Below, piece after piece: positions 57,534 through 64,000 of a stretch of DNA of 64,000 nucleotides. This DNA is from Chaetomium olivaceum (taxonomy: Eukaryota > Ascomycota > Sordariomycetes > Sordariales > Chaetomiaceae). Position 1 is the stretch's first letter, and each line of letters begins with the position of its first letter. The notes under the pieces were generated by a model, which made no database searches, was not told the DNA's origin, and worked only from the letters and a program-made list of their open reading frames with translations. The DNA lies in the NCBI GenBank assembly GCA_039881045.1, contig JAYWVB010000078.1, positions 1-64,000 on the forward strand. Reading direction: 5' to 3'. The position numbers were made by a program, and so were the translations under genes.

Positions 57534-59163
57534 ATGGATCGCCGAACGTTCGAAGGCCCAATGGACTGGGAATACCAGTCGCAACCCCCCGTGGACCATT
57601 CGAGTCCATTTGCAAAATTCTCCCGAGGACCCTCAACATGTGAGTCTCCCACGCACTTCTCTGGCACGGCAGTTTACACTTCCCTGCTCCGACTTCTGCG
57701 ACTGTAATTCAATTCGCATCCTTCGGTCATGCAAGCTGGCCAGATGGATACTGACTGGGCTCTTGTACACAGCGACCTTCACCTCGCCGACGAAGCAGCG
57801 GTCATCAAACCCCAATCCTTTCGCATTCGCAGGCACTCCCAAAGGCTCGCCACTCAAGTCGCAAGATCAACCACGCCCGCCACATGCATCCTTCTTCAAC
57901 CCCCAGCTGCCGCACAAGTCATCAGCGCCAGCATTTCGGAATCCCGCCTTTACTACTCCGCAGAAACGGGTCGAGCAGCTAGTGTACCCCGAATATTCCG
58001 GCGCTGAATCCAGCCCCGCCTTGACCGACACTTCTGAAATGCCAGCGGAGACCCCGGAGTTTGAGCGAGAAGAGGACGCTGAGAAGCTGACCCTCACCCC
58101 ATCTGCCGGAAGGACGTTGTTCAGCAAGACGCTGATACGGAACCATGCATCAGGCCGCGGAGAGATCCCCCGGTCAAGCCGGGACAAGATTAGGAAGAGG
58201 AAGCGGTTGCATGGGGACCGCGACGTCGGCAGCGGCCGGTCCCGCCTACCGCACGACTCCGACGATTCCGATAGTGACTGGGAGGACGGGCTAGACCATG
58301 GCGCCAAACGAAGCAAGGACGGCAAGAAACCGAACCGGGGCTGGGTTAACAACTTTCTCTCCGCGGTCAGCGACCACCCGAGCGCACCGGCGATTCTGTC
58401 TAAATGGTTGCAACTGGGCGTCAACGTTATCCTTCTGAGCCTCGTTCTCTTTGGCATGTTCGCCATTTTCTCCCAGGTCCGGTCTGACCTCTCTCAAGCC
58501 GGCGAGAAAGCCCGAGCTTCCATCGTCAACGAAATGTCGATTTGCACAGAAAATTACAGAAAGAACGGCTGTGCACCACGAGCAAACAGGGCGCCTGCTC
58601 TCGACGGGCCCTGCAACGAGTGGGAGGCATGCATGAACCAGGATCCCTCGGCAATCATGCATGTTCAGATCTCGGCCAAAAATATTGCCGAGATCATGAA
58701 TGAGTTTGTGGGCGTTCTGACGTTCAAGACTTGGGTAAGAGAAGATAACGTCTAGCTCTAATCACTTTTGCTAACCGTTCCCCAGGGTTTCATCCTCTCC
58801 CTTTTCCTAGTCGCAGTCGTCGCTAGCAATGTCGGCTTCGGGTTTCTCCGCGAATCCACTCTCACTCACACAGCGAAGCCGGCAGAACCCCTGCATTCAC
58901 CACCAGTCGTACCCCCCATGCTGGGGTCGGCAATCGCACACAATCCCCAGCAGGCCTACATATGGGCTCCCCTCAGCCAGACCCCGCGGCATGTCCGGAA
59001 AAACTTCTTTGCCAACGACGCTACTGACTCGGAGGCATCACCAGATATGAGGATGATCATGCCGCCTCAGACCCCGTCAGGAAGGAGGAGTCCTAGCAAG
59101 GGGGACAGGGGCCGGAGCCCCGTGAAGGGCACCCGGGTACGGAGCCCGAGCAAGGGGTATTAG
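57534..59163 (+). CDS. BRL1: Nuclear-envelope protein BRL1/BRR6 (nuclear pore assembly)
   Basis: An integral protein of the nuclear envelope/ER needed for nuclear pore complex assembly and membrane lipid balance in yeasts. 481 residues; exons 57534-57639, 57773-58734 and 58786-59163. The disordered N-terminal 260 residues hold many SP/TP sites and a basic stretch (DKIRKRKRLHGDRDV). The core domain has TM1 (LGVNVILLSLVLFGMFAIFS), a lumenal loop with four Cys (SICTENYRKNGCAP, DGPCNEWEACMNQ) expected to form disulfides, an amphipathic helix (NIAEIMNEFVGVLTFKTW) and TM2 (GFILSLFLVAVVASNVGFGF). The tail has RSPSKG-type repeats. The upstream 557 bases are shared with IWS1. Confidence 0.92.
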
Positions 59164-59278
59164 AGGGGTGGCAGGAGGCTGTTGGGTTTTGGGGGTGCTT
59201 GGCTTTGCCACCGCCGCTGTGTATTACGCTGTAAAACCGCATTTGGATTCCCTTTGTACGGGCTGGTTTGGGTCGGAA

Positions 59279-59730
59279 TCATGGCAACAAGGTGTTTTGG
59301 TTTGCGATCATGGCGAGGGCCGCGCGGTACTGTAGAAGCCTGGTAGATCTCGGGTTAGGTCTTTTTCGTTTGTCCTTATTTACTCCGGCAGCTCCACCCT
59401 TGAGGTAGTTACTCGGTATCTCTTTTAATCCGTCTTGTTCAATGTCGAACCGCAGCTCAATGTGATTTTCTAACCGGATTTGATAGAGGTCGCGGCTCAT
59501 CTGGAACAAGAATGATCTCGTCGGGGTTACCACAGTCTTGAAATACCGAGGTATGACCTGAAGGTCCCCATAACTTCGAACCTCTCGTCGCCGTGGTGTT
59601 CAAGAACTTTGGGGCCACAACAAATGGGACGCACGCGGGCCTTGGCGCCCAGGCGATTAGCGCTGGGAAACAGCGGGGGATGGGAACTGAGACGACATCC
59701 TGACTCGATATCGACAATTTCAGCTGCCAT
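59279..59730 (-). CDS. Hypothetical small protein, split over two frames
   Basis: The first frame (start 59730) reads MAAEIVDIESGCRLSSHPP to HHGDERFEV. A second frame continues YGDLQVIPRYFKTVVTPTRS, LYQIRLENHIELRFDIEQDG and ends ANQNTLLP at 59279. One missing T near 59570 would join them into about 150 residues. I do not recognise it, and the joining is inference; it could also be two chance frames. It lies tail-to-tail with BRL1, 115 bases apart. Confidence 0.3.
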
Positions 59731-61016
59731 GTGTGTTTCACGCTGTATGGTTGATTGAAAAGAGCTGATTACTAATTCACATCCCGGGACAGGCGAAAAG
59801 CCATAGGGATATGAAACAACCTTTACCTACGCTAGAGCAGAGAAAGTGTCTTGTCGGATGCGCGTACATATCCTAGTAGAGTCGAGAAAGGATCGGGTTC
59901 CCTTAGATAATGAAGTCTCTCCTCGAATTCCGAGGTTCCCGACATCAAATACAATACACTCCAACACTGGTTTTGTTCCCGCTAACAAAGAAACCAGGAT
60001 TGTACTGTACAAAGTATACACAGCAGATACGGGAGGGGACATGGTCTGATGGATTTCGCTGTGCCTTGGTTCTTCCATTATGCACGTTCAAGGGCCTGGT
60101 TGCGGCTGGAGAGTGTTCGAGTCGGAGTTGGCTTGGTGGCGGGGAACTGTTCACCTCTCGTTCCTTGGGGAACTGGGCATGGCTTGCCAAGCTTGCCAAG
60201 CTAATCGCCTGCCATGGAAGCTTCAAACCTCAGATCACAATGGGGTGACTGGGCTTGCACGTGGCTTGCTTGAAATTGGTCACATTGAGAAAGGCAACGA
60301 AATTAAATCAGGTAGGTGTAGCAGGTCTTTCCCTAAAATGCCCGCTGCTGGGAGAGAATTTGAGCCGAATTTGGAAGTAACGCTACGCTTGACGCAAAGG
60401 TTTTGCCACAATCAGATGCAGTCTGACGCACCTATAATGGAAATATGGTCCTAGCTTCAGTGCAGACCCGGGGCCTGGCACGCTTGAGTGCTGGGGTGAC
60501 ACTGAAGCGGGGCGATCCGAGATGTTTTAAGGCTGTAATACAAATCCGTACCAAGTACCGAGTATCTTAGCTTCAAAACCTGAATGGATGTATTTTGCTT
60601 TCCTGGCTTGTTTCACACCCGACTCGAGCGAACTCGCCGCCGCCCAAGGACGACCTTATCTCTCAGCGAAGTTGATGCTCCCTAAGGCACCCAACCCCTC
60701 ATCGCACCCTCCTCCTGCCGTTCCAGCGACTTGGTCGCATCTGAGTGCGTTGTACGTCTTACGGTTGCTTAGTTCGACGCCCACCCCTTCCTTCTCAGTC
60801 CTCTTCCCTCTCAATTTACTTCGATGTTTCGCCTGTGGTTCAAGCCGCGCCGCTAACTCGCCTTATTACGCCAGGCCCGAATCACATGTTCTGAATCCCG
60901 ACGCGTGGCCCTCCTCGCTGTCCCTGACCATGCTAGTGGCCGTTGATCGACAGACCGATCGCGTTTTTTCTTCGGATGCCACCTGAGGCAGGGACGCGCC
61001 AGGTGGACATAAAAAT
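59731..61016. other. Promoter region of the Zn2Cys6 regulator
   Basis: 1.3 kb without a supported gene. A frame of 132 codons (60588-60986) ends 30 bases before the regulator start and could act as an upstream ORF if it is transcribed; it has no domain-like sequence. Confidence 0.4.
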
Positions 61017-63777
61017 ATGGATCCCATGGAGGAGGACGGGCCGGGAGGAAACACGCCGCCGCCTGGTTCCACGTCGAGCGGAAACAACACAGCGCTTTCC
61101 CCGGGCACATCAGCTGCTCCGGCGGGATCAGCTACAGCTCCGACTGCATCGAAGAGAAAGAGAGGTCTCGGTGTCGTGACACCGAACGCTTGTACCGAGT
61201 GTCGCAAGAAACGCGCAAAGGTTGGTAAGCTAGCTAGGCTTCCGAATACCCGCCCCCGCCCGTCATCCCCGGGCCAGCAAAGATGATTCGAGACTCACAA
61301 TTGCTACCGCGCGTAGTGCGACGGACGTAAACCTTGCGGTAGATGCAAGGGTCAAAAGGACGTTGAGTGTGTCTATGAGATCCCCGTCCGTCAATCGAAA
61401 GAGAATCTGCGGCACGAGATTGAGCAGCTCCGGCGCCAGCAGCGTAACAATGAGCAGGTTATTGCTGGCCTTGTCCGCCCGGACCTTTGGGAAGAGGTCC
61501 TCTCCCGTCTACGCAGCGGCCAGAGTGTGGAGTCGATATCGGAGTGGCTTGGGGGTCCATGCCATCCGGGGGTGGTGCCCTACCTCAATCAGTCGGCTGC
61601 TGTGTCAAGGGAGTACGCGCCCGGACGGTCTGGTTACAGGCTCAATTCTGCCGCGCCGAGCAACTACGCGCCACTTCCGCCCGGTCCGAGTGCACTCAGC
61701 CCAGCTCCCGGCCAGCAACAACAGCAACAGCAGCAGCAGCAGCAGCAGCATGGCATCCGGCACGACACGGATCATAATAGCCCCTGGGGAGGCCACTTCT
61801 CCAGTCAGAGCAACCCGACTCCGAGTGGCTCCCACGACACAGCGAACTGGAACCCGGATGTTGTCAGAACCGCTCAGTCGCGAGTTGGGTCATGGGTTGA
61901 GAGTCAAGTCGACGATTCGCAGGCGCAAAGAGGGCGCGGTTATGGGCATATCTTGCTGCCCGATGTCCCTGAAATGCAGGTTCCTCCGGGGACATGGACG
62001 ACAATAACCAGTGACCCTGGGTTGGTGCAGCATCTGTTGGCTCTCTATTTTTGCTGGGAGTATCCAACCTTCGCCTCGCTCAGCAAAGAGCATTTCCTTA
62101 AGGACTTTATGGAAGGAAGACCCCGGTTCTGCTCCTCCATCCTAGTCAACGCGTTACTGGCTTTGGGATGCCGCTTCTCGAGCCAACCCAACACACGGTC
62201 TAATCCGGACGATCCGCACACGTCGGGCGACCACTTCTTCAAGGAATGTCAGCGGTTATATTATCAAGAACAAAATCACCACAAACTCACCACGATTCAA
62301 GCGCTAGGAATAATGTCTATTAGAGAGGCAAGCTGCGGCAGGGACTCAGAGAGCTGGTATTACGCCGGTCAGAGCATTCGGTTGGCCATCGAGATGGGTC
62401 TGCATCGACTGCAGGACGATGGCAAAGATGATGATGAAAGCGCAGTCCAAGCGGCTACCTTTTGGGGGGCTTTTGCTCTGGACCAGTAAGCAACACCAAA
62501 ATCCGGGGTTTCGTGGCTCAAGATTCTAACTACCGATGACCAGCGCATGGTCATTGGCAACGGGCTCACTTCCCCAATGCTCGTGTTTCCCTCGCCTCCC
62601 ACCGAAGCCTGCGATAATAGATGATATCGAGGCATCGCTGTGGATTCCTTATACGGATGACGGTAAACACGCCCCTTTTCAGATGCCTCTCCTTCCGGAA
62701 CTGAGCGTATCATCAGGCGCGCCACTCCAACGGTCTTGTGAGCAGCCGTCTAATGTGCGGTCCGTGTATAAATGCTTCTGCGAGCTCAGCGAGCTTGTTC
62801 ATCAGTCACTATACATCCTTCATTCACCCGGGCGGCCGCTCACAAGCCGAGACCTCCTTACAATATATACTCAATACCTCAACTGGTACGACAAGATACC
62901 AGAGGTGCTACGACTAGGCCACAACTTCACTCCGGCCGTCTTGTTTGCACAGTGCGTTCCCTACCATAAGACCGCTGACCTTGTGTGGCGGGAGCATGGT
63001 TGGCCGTAGGTTTGGCTCAGAAGCTAACGGTGTCATAGCATGTACTATCACTTCGCCATACTCCTCCTCTTTCGGCCCTTGATCAAACTCCGGATCATTG
63101 GGTCCAGCATATCCCCGCGCGATGTCTGCTCCCAGGCAGCCGATGCCATTACTGGTCTCTTGCGCTCGTATGCACAACTTTACACATTGAGACGGACCCC
63201 GTCGTTTGTCCCCTATTTCGTTCTCACATCTTCCATCATGCATCTAGCCATAGCCGCGGCAGGCGCCAGCTCGCAGTCATCCAAAAGCGGCGACATCGCG
63301 CAGAGCGGCCAAGGCGCCCGAGGACCAGCCGCGCTGGCTCCCCACGTTATCGATGCCCTTAGCCGGGGCATCGCAGATCTCACCGAGATGGCGCCTTGTC
63401 ATCATTTTGCCGAACAAGCACTCAACATCCTAACATTCTTGGCGAAAAAGTGGAACATTGACGTCGAGATCAAAGCCACCATGGACGATGAGCCCCGCGA
63501 GGTAGCATTGGCTGCAATAGACAATTCCACGAGGCCGGTGACGACGAGCCTCAATTTCTTTGCCCCCAACTTCTTGGAGTCTGACTTCAACTCCACGTGG
63601 GGCGGCGGCACGACATCGGGGTTGGGCGCCGACTCGAGGCCCGGCAGCAGGCCCACCCACGCCGCAGACCTCGCCGATGCGCTGGAGAACCCGCTGTTCT
63701 GGCCGTTCCCGATGCAGGGCCGTCCCATGCTCCCGACTGGAAAGGAGCTGGAGGAGGCTGGGTTCGAGTTATTCTAA
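61017..63777 (+). CDS. Zn(II)2Cys6 fungal-specific transcription factor
   Basis: 839 residues in four exons: 61017-61220, 61317-62485, 62544-62951 and 63039-63777. The binuclear zinc cluster CTECRKKRAKCDGRKPCGRC with the sixth Cys in VECVYE sits at residues about 59-84 and is split by intron 1. A linker helix (LRHEIEQLRRQQRNNEQVIA), a 12-residue Gln run, and the middle homology domain follow (YFCWEYPTFASLSKEHFLKD, IQALGIMSIREASCGRDSES, AIEMGLHRL, QAATFWGAFALDHAWSLATG). It is a nuclear regulator with no frame problem. Automated annotation often calls such proteins nit-4-like, but I see no basis to assign the pathway. Confidence 0.9.
61713..61748 (+). repeat. CAG/CAA repeat encoding polyglutamine
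   Basis: Twelve Gln codons, mainly CAG, in the linker of the Zn2Cys6 factor. Confidence 0.9.
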
Positions 63778-64000
63778 CAGCTTCGGACGAACGAATAGTT
63801 ACGGGTCAGGTAAACTGGCAACGCAACATTCTCGTCCGGTTTGGGGTCCCCGCGGGCGCCGACCTCAGAGGGCCGAGAGGATCAATAAACGGGAAAAAAC
63901 ATCAGGGGAATTTGCGACGGCGAAATATGGGGGCGGGTTTGAGATTACCTCTGGCAAGATATAGGTCCCTTTTGAAGAAAGGGGACATTCATCAAATCAA
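63778..64000. other. 3' flank of the regulator gene at window edge
   Basis: 223 bases, no further feature seen. Confidence 0.5.

Noticed and set aside
1..64000. Transposons, CRISPR arrays, prophage or viral genes
   Set aside because: No transposase, reverse transcriptase, integrase, terminal repeats or spaced repeats were seen; the only repeats are the local ones listed.

Overview
The window reads as nuclear DNA of a filamentous ascomycete, most likely a Sordariomycete (Sordariales/Chaetomiaceae-like). The grounds are GC-rich exons, many 50-100 base GT-AG introns with CTAAC-type branch sites, fungal-type ERG6, SLT11, MZM1, zuotin, SRPK and IWS1, and a plant-biomass enzyme set (two AA9 LPMOs, one AA16-like LPMO, a PL1 pectate lyase). 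The genus is inference.

Layout. Positions 1-21 kb are mostly housekeeping: SLC35F-type transporter, gamma-glutamylcyclotransferase-like protein, AA9 LPMO, a membrane/Cys-rich protein, pyruvate dehydrogenase E1 beta, ERG6, SLT11, MZM1, zuotin, a GNAT protein and a secreted tyrosinase. Positions 21-27 kb are gene-poor and hold a 49-residue membrane microORF and two orphan acidic proteins, the second with three copies of an RTAFIGSYQLR motif. Positions 27-37.5 kb look like an accessory locus: a bicovalent-type FAD oxidase, a CFEM Pth11-like receptor, a secreted His/Asp/Glu repeat protein, a divergently transcribed UstYa-family (DUF3328) protein, and a second Pth11-like protein. Positions 38-47 kb carry secreted enzymes (PL1, AA16-like, AA9, cupin). 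Positions 47-64 kb carry a degenerate SAR1-like GTPase, a broken hypothetical gene, SRPK kinase, IWS1, BRL1/BRR6 and a Zn2Cys6 regulator.

Most interesting system. The repeat protein (32414-33263, minus) and the UstYa protein (34655-35774, plus) share one divergent promoter. UstYa proteins are the hallmark oxidases of fungal ribosomal-peptide (dikaritin-type) clusters, whose precursors are secreted proteins with tandem repeats, so this pair is a candidate RiPP locus. It is atypical: the repeats have no Tyr, Trp, Phe or Cys and no dibasic Kex2 site, and each ends in ELASR. A metal-binding secreted protein is the main alternative.

Sequence quality. Ten genes between 1.9 and 31.5 kb are broken by small indels, mostly one base lost from a G or C run. 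All multi-exon models after 32 kb keep frame. In each case removing the shift gives a whole number of codons and a conserved protein, including for genes expected to be essential, so base-calling error is the likeliest cause. Coordinates of those genes are given as gene spans with the break noted.
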